Source: Clostridium sp. AM33-3 (GTDB lineage: Bacteria; Bacillota; Clostridia; Lachnospirales; Lachnospiraceae). From it: a stretch of DNA of 6,940 bases. A program made the translations under genes and the position numbers. The stretch lies in the NCBI RefSeq assembly GCF_003480315.1, contig NZ_QUIV01000043.1, positions 1-6,940 of the forward strand, read 5' to 3'. This document shows, piece after piece, positions 1 through 6,271 of this stretch (positions are counted from its first letter, which is position 1; the number at the start of each line of letters is the position of its first letter). The notes under the pieces were generated by a model, which saw only the letters and a program-made list of their open reading frames with translations, was not told the origin of the DNA and made no database searches.

Positions 1-24
1 ACAATCGAACTCAAGGTGTCTTTC

Positions 25-58
25 TTTTATGCAAAATCACGAACTTGCTCATTTATAG
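25..58. repeat. Terminal inverted repeat of an IS4-type element (element lies to the left)
   Basis: The last 14 bases, TTGCTCATTTATAG (45-58), are the exact reverse complement of the start of the transposase-bearing element at 6272-6285. Extending inward, 27 of 34 positions agree between the reverse complement of 25-58 and 6272-6305, and identity stops at the outer base on both sides (59 and 6271). This pattern, a perfect outer tip and a decaying inner part, is what the two ends of one IS look like. The same end of a second near-identical copy should instead match throughout. I infer that this is the upstream (5') end of another copy, so both copies would have the same orientation. Bases 1-24 would be IS interior but hold no coding I can recognise. 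The 108 bases between here and the hipA stop show no gene. Confidence 0.7.
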
Positions 59-166
59 TACAAATTATAGATATTTTACAATTTCATCAAGATTTATTAT
101 GAAATGGCCATATGGGGTGAAAAATATTTGTGATACTTCCTTAAGTTGCAATTGTACTCCATTTTT

Positions 167-1300
167 CTAAGAAAGATACTGTCCCAGCATCTGGTTCACA
201 CAATCCTTGATCTGGTTCATAATTCTCCTGCATTCCGCTCTCGCCATCCCAGCGGCAATGCCAACTGCCAGAATCTCCTTTTCTCCTGGATTGCGCCCAT
301 TTCCATCCACTGTGGTTGTATGTTCTCCGTAATAGGTATTGCTGTAAGTGAGATCGTATGCAGGACTCAACCGCCAGCAATCCTCTGCCTCATGGTATAG
401 ATACGTAAAATTTTTAGAATGATCATCTCGGTTATGAGCGAACACATTAAAGCACATCCTGCGGAACATATTGTTCACATCTTCTGGATGATCCCTGGTT
501 AAAATTTTCGTCAGCTTCATCAAACTGTGGTAATCCAGACTTGGCTGTTCGAAATCTAATTCCAAAAGAGCAGCGGCGGTTAACATATGGATTCGTTTTT
601 GACTGCCATTATCCATCATTCTGTCAAATCGTTTTGTTCCAAAATACCCTTCGCATTTGTCTGATGGAAATAATCTGGCCTTACACATGGCAATACCACA
701 TTGTCTGGCACAGCAGGAATAATCATATTCCATCTTTCCAGCATTTCTTCCATCTACATGGGCCGGAAATTTAATGATCCACTCTTCCCCCTCAATAGTT
801 GTCATAATTTTGGGTCTGGCTCCACCGCTGGTACCTCCCAGGCGATATAGCTCATCCAGTTTATCAGAATACTCTGTATTCAACAGCTTCTGACATTGCT
901 CCGCAAGTTCATCCAGATTACTATGGCCCTGTTTTTCCTGCATTTCCTTTTCTGGATAATAGGTAAGCGCCCCCATTCCTGATTTTCCAACGATAGCCAG
1001 CCGCTCCAAAACTGTAAGTTTATCCGGATTTTGTCCATGGGCGCGCAGTAGTCGGTTCAACAATAATCTTCCCCAGTTGTCTGGTAAACTGTCCGCAAAT
1101 ACTCCAAAAAGTCCATCAAAATAGTCTTTGTTTGGAACAAAAACCTGCCTTTTCAGTGGAAGAGAAAATGGACTGATCGGGAATCCATGTTCAAGCCATT
1201 CTTCGCTATATTGAAATGCCGCTTTATGGTCTGCAGTCATCGCCAGCGTTCCAACGAGCCTTTCATCGTAGAGAACCTGCAATGCATTATTTGGTTTCAT
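167..1300 (-). CDS. hipA: HipA-family Ser/Thr kinase toxin
   Basis: 377-residue kinase toxin of a type II toxin-antitoxin pair (E. coli HipA is 440). In characterised members the kinase phosphorylates cytoplasmic targets, classically glutamyl-tRNA synthetase, halting translation and causing growth arrest or persistence; the target here is unknown. An N-terminal HipA subdomain (about 1-105) is followed by the kinase core. Visible motifs are the glycine-rich loop GGTSGGARPK (155-164), the ATP lysine in IIKFPAH (K177), RFDR (224-227), the catalytic loop HNRDDHSKNF (289-298, D292 matching E. coli D309) and the metal-binding D316 in SPAYDL. By motif alignment T157 falls at the regulatory Ser150 site of E. 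coli HipA. The ATG at 1300 was chosen because AGGAGG sits six bases upstream; an in-frame extension further upstream would be hipB sequence in another frame. It overlaps hipB by 14 bases, indicating coupled translation. No truncation is seen, so the toxin is probably active. Confidence 0.93.
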   Translation of the reverse strand: MKPNNALQVLYDERLVGTLAMTADHKAAFQYSEEWLEHGFPISPFSLPLKRQVFVPNKDYFDGLFGVFADSLPDNWGRLLLNRLLRAHGQNPDKLTVLERLAIVGKSGMGALTYYPEKEMQEKQGHSNLDELAEQCQKLLNTEYSDKLDELYRLGGTSGGARPKIMTTIEGEEWIIKFPAHVDGRNAGKMEYDYSCCARQCGIAMCKARLFPSDKCEGYFGTKRFDRMMDNGSQKRIHMLTAAALLELDFEQPSLDYHSLMKLTKILTRDHPEDVNNMFRRMCFNVFAHNRDDHSKNFTYLYHEAEDCWRLSPAYDLTYSNTYYGEHTTTVDGNGRNPGEKEILAVGIAAGMARAECRRIMNQIKDCVNQMLGQYLS

Positions 1301-1565
1301 TAATAACCTCCTGAATATTCTTATATGGCACCTGTGTAAAAATACTCCTAAGCTCATCTGCAATATCCAAGGCCATAGCAATCTTGGTCAGTGAGATCAG
1401 GGAGATCTGTCCGGTAGCTTCAAATCTTTTGATAGAGCCATAGCTTACACCACTCATAGAGGATAATTTTTCCTGGGAAATGGAACGCCGTTTTCGGATG
1501 TTTCTTACCCTTTGTGCCAGCTTCTGATCCAATTCTTCCGCTGTTTCCCATATCAGTTGTTCCAT
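1287..1565 (-). CDS. hipB: HipB-like antitoxin, Xre-type helix-turn-helix repressor
   Basis: 92-residue cytoplasmic DNA-binding protein, about the size of E. coli HipB (88). An Xre/Cro helix-turn-helix spans roughly residues 15-72: RVRNIRKRRSISQEKLSSMS contains the first helices, and GVSYGSIKRFE the recognition helix. The last ~20 residues (about 73-92) form a C-terminal tail. In known pairs HipB neutralises HipA and, as a dimer with HipA, represses the operon. The partner kinase starts inside the 3' end of this gene. The start is less well supported than the others: the upstream AAGGCGGTG is a moderate ribosome binding site seven or so bases from the ATG. A 16-base-arm palindrome lies about 30 bases upstream of the start, fitting autoregulation. 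Family assignment rests on fold plus adjacency to hipA. Confidence 0.9.
   Translation of the reverse strand: MEQLIWETAEELDQKLAQRVRNIRKRRSISQEKLSSMSGVSYGSIKRFEATGQISLISLTKIAMALDIADELRSIFTQVPYKNIQEVINETK
1307..1312 (-). promoter_or_regulatory. Ribosome binding site of hipA, inside hipB
   Basis: A perfect AGGAGG on the minus strand, six bases before the ATG at 1300. It lies within the hipB reading frame and fixes the hipA start. The toxin thus has a stronger-looking site than the antitoxin, and toxin translation is probably coupled to hipB translation through the 14-base overlap. Confidence 0.8.
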
Positions 1566-1595
1566 TCGTTTTCACCGCCTTTATTTACAAATAAT

Positions 1596-1638
1596 ATATT
1601 ATCCAAAATAGCTTAATTTATACTATTTTAGATAATAT
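1596..1638. promoter_or_regulatory. Palindrome, probable HipB operator
   Basis: Two 16-base arms, ATATTATCCAAAATAG (1596-1611) and CTATTTTAGATAATAT (1623-1638), are inverted copies with a single mismatch and an 11-base spacer. The palindrome ends 30 bases upstream of the hipB start. The left arm contains TATCC, the half-site of the E. coli HipB operator (TATCC-N8-GGATA). The right arm has the degenerate AGATA, and the spacing is wider, so the resemblance is only partial. Autorepression by the HipB-HipA complex is inferred. The sequence is A/T-rich with a short loop, so some of the symmetry could also act as an RNA hairpin in the hipB leader. Confidence 0.65.
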
Positions 1639-1683
1639 CTTAACTACTTTTATTTTAGCATTTTTATTTTTAAATAACAACAG

Positions 1684-1711
1684 ATTATACAGAATAAAAT
1701 TGAACGAGCAA
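1684..1711 (-). promoter_or_regulatory. Candidate hipBA promoter
   Basis: A perfect TATAAT -10 box (minus strand, 1684-1689) is preceded by TTGCTC (1706-1711, three of six consensus bases) at a 16-base spacing. Transcription would begin near 1677, pass through the palindrome and reach hipB after about 110 bases. The surrounding DNA is so A/T-rich that other -10-like hexamers overlap the palindrome itself, so the true start could be closer to the gene. No convincing terminator separates the preceding gene from this region, so read-through from the upstream operon is possible. Confidence 0.35.
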
Positions 1712-1714
1712 AAA

Positions 1715-2044
1715 CTATTGTTCTCTATACTTTCTTTCAATACACAAACTGTAAACCACCATGATTACTATTGTTTCTATCATTACTCCCAATACTGACA
1801 GTAAAATAAATGGAGAATTCTGTCCTGAAAGCAGCGGTAATCCCAATGCAATCAATATTGCTCCATAAATAACAAACAGCTTACCAACCGCATGATTGTA
1901 GCCCATTATATCATTTACAGATATAGATTTTATGTTTGCCCAAAAGTCAGCCACTTTTCCTGAAAGATATGCTCTTATTCCAAGACTAATGATAATAACG
2001 CCAACCATCGCCCATATAACAAACCCTATCATATTCCCAGTCAT
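1715..2044 (-). CDS. Small three-segment membrane protein, function unknown
   Basis: 109-residue integral membrane protein. Hydrophobic stretches lie at about residues 5-25, 53-72 and 78-99, with a short polar segment at about 26-50 that includes VNDIMGYNHAVGK. The motif GYNHAVGKL followed by a hydrophobic helix ending in GLPLL resembles small uncharacterised membrane proteins of Lachnospiraceae; I know no function for them. The ATG at 2044 was chosen because GGGAG lies seven bases upstream. A longer form starting at 2101 would overlap the preceding gene by 23 bases and has a G-run only three or four bases before its ATG, and the extra residues are not hydrophobic. It is the last gene of the apparent envelope operon, 34 bases after the preceding stop, and is visibly more A/T-rich than the genes upstream of it. 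Confidence 0.72.
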   Translation of the reverse strand: MTGNMIGFVIWAMVGVIIISLGIRAYLSGKVADFWANIKSISVNDIMGYNHAVGKLFVIYGAILIALGLPLLSGQNSPFILLSVLGVMIETIVIMVVYSLCIERKYREQ

Positions 2045-2051
2045 AATATTT

Positions 2052-2056
2052 CTCCC
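2052..2056 (-). promoter_or_regulatory. Ribosome binding site that decides the start of the small membrane protein
   Basis: GGGAG on the minus strand seven bases before the ATG at 2044. It sits just past the stop of the upstream gene (2079) and favours the 109-residue product over the 128-residue alternative from 2101. Confidence 0.55.
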
Positions 2057-2078
2057 AATAACATCCAATTTTTCGAGT

Positions 2079-3464
2079 TTATGAACCGATAGAGCCTTCA
2101 TTTTCCCCCTTTGGAAGCACCTGCAGCGCATCCTGCACAGTACTAAACACACGCTCGTCCAGCCAGCCGCCCTGTCTTCTGTTCTGGGCTGCTGAGATGA
2201 CCGGATACTGCCAGATGGTCTTCTGATGGGTATAATTTAGCCAGGAATCAATCCACCAGTCACTTTCCTTTGCCTTGATTTCATAGGCCACGTATCCGCG
2301 ACAGTTTTCCCCACTCCGCGGCAAGGAAAATTCCGCGAAAATGCTGGCATTCTGTTGACTTCCGTAAAAGAAAGCATTCATGCCGGTATCGTAATTTTCG
2401 TCCTGCAAGATTTTATAATCTGCGGTGTAAGAAGTTCCATCCTTATCGTAAAGGACCTGACCGGTAAGTTTCCCCTGGAAGGTCCAGCCCCCGTTCAGTT
2501 CCTGATATGCCGGATTGATCTGTACTGCTTCTGTCCCGCGAAAGCCCGGATTTCCATTCCATAAGAAATGATGGATCACCTTCCACTGGCCTTCCTGTTC
2601 CAGTTCTACTGCCAAGCCGTCAAGCTGCAACTGCCCATCCCTGCCCCGCAGCGAATCATCGCTTTGATTCAGCAGAACCTGTCTGGCATTTTTGCACGCC
2701 AGAATATCTTCTTTCTTTAAGTCATGCAAGATATCTTCCGGAAAACCAAGGGATAACAGATGTGCTTTGGTTTCTTCACATGCCGGATCCTGGGTTTCAT
2801 TTGCAGTTGTCCACTCCATATGATAAGCACCAAAACATGTATAGCTGACGAACAGACCTGCCGCAGTCAGAATTGCTGCTCCTGCTGCACATCTACTGTC
2901 TGAAATCCGCACCGAATGTTCTTCCAGTACATATCCGGCCTCTTCCAGTTTTTCTGCTATATTCTTTAACTCTACAAGGATTCCAATGTATGCAGCAACG
3001 ATTACAAAACCAAGGATCCAGCCCTCATATTCCTGAATCGCAAGCACCGTCACCACCGCATACCAGATGATGATATGGAGCAGAACTTCACTTTTTATTT
3101 TTTCATCACGCTGTTCCAGCTCTTCACGCATTCCAAGGAAAAGACAAATCATCAGCACGACCGGCAGGATTCCGCCACAGAAATCAATTCCTTTCCATGC
3201 GTACAAAGTATAGATTTTCTCCCGTTCGAGCACACTTCCAAGCACAATTGTCACAATGGTAATCACAACTTCGAGCGCGGCGCCTGCATATCCGGCTTTC
3301 AGCCAGCGGTTTTCTGATCTCAGTTTTCGAAATCCTGTAAACAGCAAAAGGGCGCCAATGAAGGGGAGAATCTGATTGAGAAAGAGAAATTTCAATGTAA
3401 TCCCAAAGAGACCCATTCCAATCAGAATCTTCTCATACGTCTGTTTCCAGAAACTCTCTTCCAT
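2079..3464 (-). CDS. Polytopic membrane protein with large exported C-terminal domain, function unknown
   Basis: 461 residues. The N-terminal half is membranous, with hydrophobic segments at about 12-44 (probably two), 57-78, 94-112, 126-142, 148-165 and 193-213. A charged loop follows the fourth segment (about 111-125) and a short amphipathic, possibly cytoplasmic stretch covers about 166-190 (LKNIAEKLEEAGYVLEEHS). The last ~250 residues (214-461) are soluble and, with an odd number of segments, would be on the outside. They begin with a helical piece containing LLSLGFPEDILHDLKKEDI and continue into a Trp- and Tyr-rich, probably beta-rich region. I do not recognise a named family, and no catalytic motif is evident. 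The start at 3464 follows an AAAGGGGGCG site and is 56 bases after the small GGADGST protein. Its position suggests that it works with the DUF2812 protein, possibly as a sensor or assembly partner in the envelope. Confidence 0.82.
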   Translation of the reverse strand: MEESFWKQTYEKILIGMGLFGITLKFLFLNQILPFIGALLLFTGFRKLRSENRWLKAGYAGAALEVVITIVTIVLGSVLEREKIYTLYAWKGIDFCGGILPVVLMICLFLGMREELEQRDEKIKSEVLLHIIIWYAVVTVLAIQEYEGWILGFVIVAAYIGILVELKNIAEKLEEAGYVLEEHSVRISDSRCAAGAAILTAAGLFVSYTCFGAYHMEWTTANETQDPACEETKAHLLSLGFPEDILHDLKKEDILACKNARQVLLNQSDDSLRGRDGQLQLDGLAVELEQEGQWKVIHHFLWNGNPGFRGTEAVQINPAYQELNGGWTFQGKLTGQVLYDKDGTSYTADYKILQDENYDTGMNAFFYGSQQNASIFAEFSLPRSGENCRGYVAYEIKAKESDWWIDSWLNYTHQKTIWQYPVISAAQNRRQGGWLDERVFSTVQDALQVLPKGENEGSIGS

Positions 3465-3520
3465 GTAATCGCCCCCTTTTCACACCGTTCCTGCTGCCAA
3501 TACCATGCGAGCTGCTTTTC

Positions 3521-3763
3521 TTATGAATTTCCGCCATTTTTCTTCCAATAAACAATTGCTGCTACAGCCAACAATACAATTCCGATCAGAATCAGCATGA
3601 TAGAGAAATCACCATTCAGTTTTCCAGCAACAAACACAGCGGTAGAACCGTCTGCGCCTCCAATGACAGTAACCGCTGTTTGTCCTTTCAGCTTCATCAC
3701 AGCACCAGAAATAACCAGTACTATTCCGACCATACAGCTTCCGATTCCGAATACTTTTTTCAT
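3521..3763 (-). CDS. Small membrane protein with the GGADG(P/S)T motif of Na+-pump decarboxylase beta subunits
   Basis: 80 residues with two hydrophobic helices (about 4-23 and 54-72) around a central TAVTVIGGADGSTAVFVAGK (residues 29-48). That segment matches the conserved region of oxaloacetate/methylmalonyl-CoA decarboxylase beta subunits (OadB family) that carries an essential Na+-site aspartate; D38 is the equivalent here. Full OadB proteins are several hundred residues long with many helices, so this cannot be a complete pump. Short proteins of this kind are often labelled decarboxylase beta subunit on the motif alone. The usual GADGPT proline is serine here (S40). The start follows a strong AAAGGAGAT site with seven-base spacing. 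It lies 29 bases downstream of the DUF2812 gene and 56 bases upstream of the polytopic gene, and no alpha or gamma decarboxylase subunit is nearby. A structural, regulatory or ion-binding role in this operon is more likely than decarboxylation. Confidence 0.82.
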   Translation of the reverse strand: MKKVFGIGSCMVGIVLVISGAVMKLKGQTAVTVIGGADGSTAVFVAGKLNGDFSIMLILIGIVLLAVAAIVYWKKNGGNS

Positions 3764-3792
3764 GAATATAATCTCCTTTGCACCATTTGCAT

Positions 3793-5106
3793 TTACTCTG
3801 TTTGCCCCTGATAAAAAACGTCTACCGCTTCTTTCATGTCGGTAAGATTCATACCACCGCCATAATCCAGCACAACCAGACGATTTCTGTCTTTTAATAT
3901 CACTTCATCAAGAGTCGGCTCATCCTGATAGAAATTTTCTTCCGAAACAGGCTCAGCCCCATCTTTGCGGACCATGTACCGGCACCAGGACACTTCTGTC
4001 CCCTCGGGAACTTCCCCCAGCTCTGCCGGAAGTTCCAGTTCCATCTGATCCCACCACTTTGTCATATCCTTTGGATAGCATTTGCTGGTTTTCGCAATGA
4101 TCCAGGAAATGGGACTGGTATATACGGTAACGCCTACTGACTTTCCAGAACTGCTCATCTGAACATCATTTGCCTGATAGCTAGCGAATACCGTATGTTT
4201 TCTCCCGGTATCCGGTTCATCTGCTCCCAGAAAGTGAGTTGCTGCCGCATTACACAAGGGAATCAGAATCATGCAAAGCACACCAACGCCAACCGCATAT
4301 GACATCCAGTCATCCCGGGCATTTCCGCTGCCGTTATTTCTGAGCAGGTTCCTTACAAACAGGGAAATCACTACAATGAGAATGGAAGAAAGCATGGTTC
4401 CGGCCAGGGCTCTCATGGAAGAAGAAAATGCTAGCGCCAGAACTGCCAGAATCAGGATTTCATCTAATAGAATGATACGCTTTTTAAAGCTTACCTTCCG
4501 CTGCAGATTCATTCTCGGAAACGGCCTGCCTTCTTTTATAGCCATTGTATTCCCACAGTTCCATCGAAACAGCCGCGCATAGGTTACCGTCCAGGAAATG
4601 CAGATTCCAAGCAGCAGGGGATTTAGCATAAGCGCCACGGGATCCGCAAACATTTTTCCCGGATTCTGCAGATTGCTGTATAACGACCACAAACTTAATA
4701 CTACCAGTACAGGATAGGAAATTTTCGCAGACCCGTTCCAGGAAAGAGCTTTCTGAATCAGGAACTGCCTCTCTTCCGTCATATCTCCGGTCAGCTTCAC
4801 GCTTTCATCGGTGGTATAAAATATCTGCCAGTAAGTTCCGCTGCATTGAAAATCCCATCCTGCTTCCTGGCACTCCTTGCGAAACTGTTCTGCCTTCCAG
4901 CTGTCCGCGCCGGTAAGGGAAGAGCTTCCCGGAACCAGAAGCGCCGCGTATCTTCTTTTTTCCGGCTGTGCCCTGTAAAATTTCATGACAGAACCGCCGA
5001 CGTTTTCCAGGAACCAGCCCTGCAGCGCCATTTCTTCCAGATATTGCTGAAATGCATCTGCTTCCCATAAATTGAACGTCCACCAGATCCGTTTTTTCTG
5101 CTTCAT
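3793..5106 (-). CDS. DUF2812-domain membrane protein with exported C-terminal tail
   Basis: 437 residues. Residues 1-105 fit the DUF2812 pattern: FNLWEADAFQQYLEEMALQG is followed by W31, an aromatic/basic strand (MKFYRAQPEKRRYAALL), then F75 and GWDFQCSGTYWQIFY (83-97). The domain is cytoplasmic by position and its function is not known. Five hydrophobic segments follow at about 128-147, 156-178, 211-229, 232-251 and 268-290. The remaining ~145 residues (292-437) are hydrophilic and would be exported. The start at 5106 has an ideal AAAGGAGATG site. DUF2812 genes in Clostridia often sit beside a PadR-family regulator; none is present in this window. The exported tail has no motif I can name and is longer than in the many DUF2812 proteins that end soon after the membrane segments, so the tail may be the part specific to this locus. 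It starts 73 bases after the lipoprotein gene. Confidence 0.85.
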   Translation of the reverse strand: MKQKKRIWWTFNLWEADAFQQYLEEMALQGWFLENVGGSVMKFYRAQPEKRRYAALLVPGSSSLTGADSWKAEQFRKECQEAGWDFQCSGTYWQIFYTTDESVKLTGDMTEERQFLIQKALSWNGSAKISYPVLVVLSLWSLYSNLQNPGKMFADPVALMLNPLLLGICISWTVTYARLFRWNCGNTMAIKEGRPFPRMNLQRKVSFKKRIILLDEILILAVLALAFSSSMRALAGTMLSSILIVVISLFVRNLLRNNGSGNARDDWMSYAVGVGVLCMILIPLCNAAATHFLGADEPDTGRKHTVFASYQANDVQMSSSGKSVGVTVYTSPISWIIAKTSKCYPKDMTKWWDQMELELPAELGEVPEGTEVSWCRYMVRKDGAEPVSEENFYQDEPTLDEVILKDRNRLVVLDYGGGMNLTDMKEAVDVFYQGQTE

Positions 5107-5179
5107 ATGGTCATCTCCTTTCCGGGACAGCTATGCCGAAATGCTCCATGCAGGAATTTATCTATGTACTTCATCCGCA

Positions 5180-6085
5180 TCAGAATGCGAACGGAAATTC
5201 CAGTTCTTCCCCAACGGTGAAAGCGGAGTTACCAGTCACTTCCGTAACATGAAAACTTGCCCCCTTCCACCCGTCAATATGAATGATTCCCCGTACATTT
5301 CCATCATCCGATGCGAAGGCCAGTTCTCCATTTCCATGATCCGTAAAGGTTCCTCTTGTTTCTCCTGTCCGGTATACCGAAATGACCGCTTCATTCTCTC
5401 CGTTCAATCCCTCCCTGGTTACCAATGCGCTATATACATTTCCTGTCCCCTGATTATCAACAAACAGGCCGTATTTGTTTGATCTGTCCGGCAGCATGAA
5501 ATCTTCTTCTTTTATCCCAGCCAGCTTACTGGCAAGAACACAGGCTCTGTTTTTCGTAATTTCTTCCAGAAAAGAATTCTGAAGGAGAGGATAAATGCTG
5601 CCATTTTCTTCGCTGCTTCCGATACTCAGCAATGTTGCTTCTTCCTTCATGGCTACCCAGTTTCTCTGTTCTGCAAGAACGCTCTCCTTTGTCTTCTGGT
5701 CAGCCAAATTCATAAATCTGCTCCAGAGATTATTGAGCTCCGTATCCCAGATCACATAAAACCATCTGGAAGATGCATTCATTTCTCCCTGCGTTTCTGC
5801 TTTCTCTGCCAATGGAGTAAACTTCTGAATGATCGTATTGATCTGTTCCAGCTCTTTCTGCAGAGATTCCGACTTCGATACCACATCTTCAATATCCGCT
5901 TTGATCTCTTCCGAATAATCATGCGTGAAATCCACCTCTCCTGATGCATCTGCTTTCTCTGCCAGAATTTCGGTTTCAAGTACCTGCCACACTGCCGATT
6001 CCTGCGTTCCCACATTTCTGCTGCAGCCACTCATAAGGCCAGCTGCAATTCCTGCTGCCAACAAGATGCAAATCCATTTTCTCAT
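5180..6085 (-). CDS. Lipoprotein with LprI/DUF1311-like domain and C-terminal beta-rich domain
   Basis: 301-residue predicted lipoprotein. A basic start and hydrophobic core (MRKWICILLAAGIAAGL) end in a lipobox MSGC with C21 as the lipidated residue. A helical region (about 55-100) leads into residues 107-187, which resemble the LprI N-terminal (DUF1311) domain: RWFYVIWDTELNNLWSRFM, then the EQRNW helix (139-143) and a C-terminal helix with NRACVLASKL. C182 is the only cysteine in the mature domain other than C21, so the disulfides of typical LprI proteins are absent. Residues 203-301 look beta-rich, with repeated short strands and GIIHIDGWKGASFHVTEV, similar to C-terminal parts of other clostridial lipoproteins. 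LprI of mycobacteria inhibits lysozyme; that role is not implied for this distant relative. The ATG at 6085 was chosen because GGGGA lies just upstream and it gives a clean signal peptide. It is the first gene of the apparent operon. Confidence 0.85.
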   Translation of the reverse strand: MRKWICILLAAGIAAGLMSGCSRNVGTQESAVWQVLETEILAEKADASGEVDFTHDYSEEIKADIEDVVSKSESLQKELEQINTIIQKFTPLAEKAETQGEMNASSRWFYVIWDTELNNLWSRFMNLADQKTKESVLAEQRNWVAMKEEATLLSIGSSEENGSIYPLLQNSFLEEITKNRACVLASKLAGIKEEDFMLPDRSNKYGLFVDNQGTGNVYSALVTREGLNGENEAVISVYRTGETRGTFTDHGNGELAFASDDGNVRGIIHIDGWKGASFHVTEVTGNSAFTVGEELEFPFAF

Positions 6086-6150
6086 AAATTTCCCCACTTC
6101 TCTTTCCATGAACAATTACAGATATAGCCAGCAATACTCTTTCTGCCATT

Positions 6151-6180
6151 ATTATAGATAAGAATATTCCTGTCTGACAA
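6151..6180 (-). promoter_or_regulatory. Sigma-A-type promoter of the envelope operon
   Basis: On the minus strand TTGTCA (6175-6180) and a perfect TATAAT (6151-6156) are separated by 18 bases. Transcription would start near 6144, giving a leader of about 60 bases before the lipoprotein ATG at 6085. It is the only good promoter seen ahead of the five envelope genes. Confidence 0.65.
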
Positions 6181-6184
6181 GAAC

Positions 6185-6199
6185 AATGGGCTTACCATT
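6185..6199. promoter_or_regulatory. Short inverted repeat just upstream of the -35 box
   Basis: AATGG-GCTTA-CCATT, two perfect five-base arms with a five-base spacer, ends four bases from the -35 hexamer of the lipoprotein promoter. Its placement suits an activator or repressor site. The arms are short, so chance is not excluded. Confidence 0.3.
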
Positions 6200-6271
6200 T
6201 TCTTACATATTTTGATTGAATAATATAAGATTGATGAAAGCAGATTGACAATGCATAAAGGATTCTATAAC

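Noticed and set aside
59..166. Terminator or small gene downstream of hipA
   Set aside because: Short palindromes such as CCATATGG occur, but there is no stem followed by a T-run on the minus strand and no plausible frame with a ribosome binding site.
1301..1381. A 27-residue upstream extension of hipA from an ATG at 1381
   Set aside because: It lies entirely within hipB in another frame and has no ribosome binding site, while the ATG at 1300 has a perfect AGGAGG and starts the conserved HipA N-terminus.
167..1565. Tripartite HipBST arrangement
   Set aside because: HipA here is a single full protein including the N-terminal subdomain, and no separate small HipS-like gene lies beside it.
1640..1714. 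Intrinsic terminator after the small membrane protein
   Set aside because: Only weak A/T stems are present, with no GC-containing hairpin, so none is called.
2045..2152. Longer N-terminus for the small membrane protein (starts at 2101 or 2152)
   Set aside because: The extra codons overlap the end of the upstream gene, read as Cys/Arg-rich or polar sequence, and lack a well-spaced ribosome binding site, unlike the ATG at 2044.
2079..5106. Possible paralogy between the exported tails of the 461- and 437-residue proteins
   Set aside because: Reading the two tails side by side gave no shared motif or pattern beyond general Trp/Tyr richness.
5072..5482. Plus-strand open frame of 136 residues
   Set aside because: It is antisense to the lipoprotein and DUF2812 genes, Cys/Ser/Pro-rich with no domain and no ribosome binding site. 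The other plus-strand frames (for example 4271-4582 and 3075-3317) are rejected for the same reason.
6086..6115. TTG at 6115 or ATG at 6109 as start of the lipoprotein
   Set aside because: Neither has a ribosome binding site, and both put acidic residues ahead of the signal peptide. The ATG at 6085 gives a standard lipoprotein signal.
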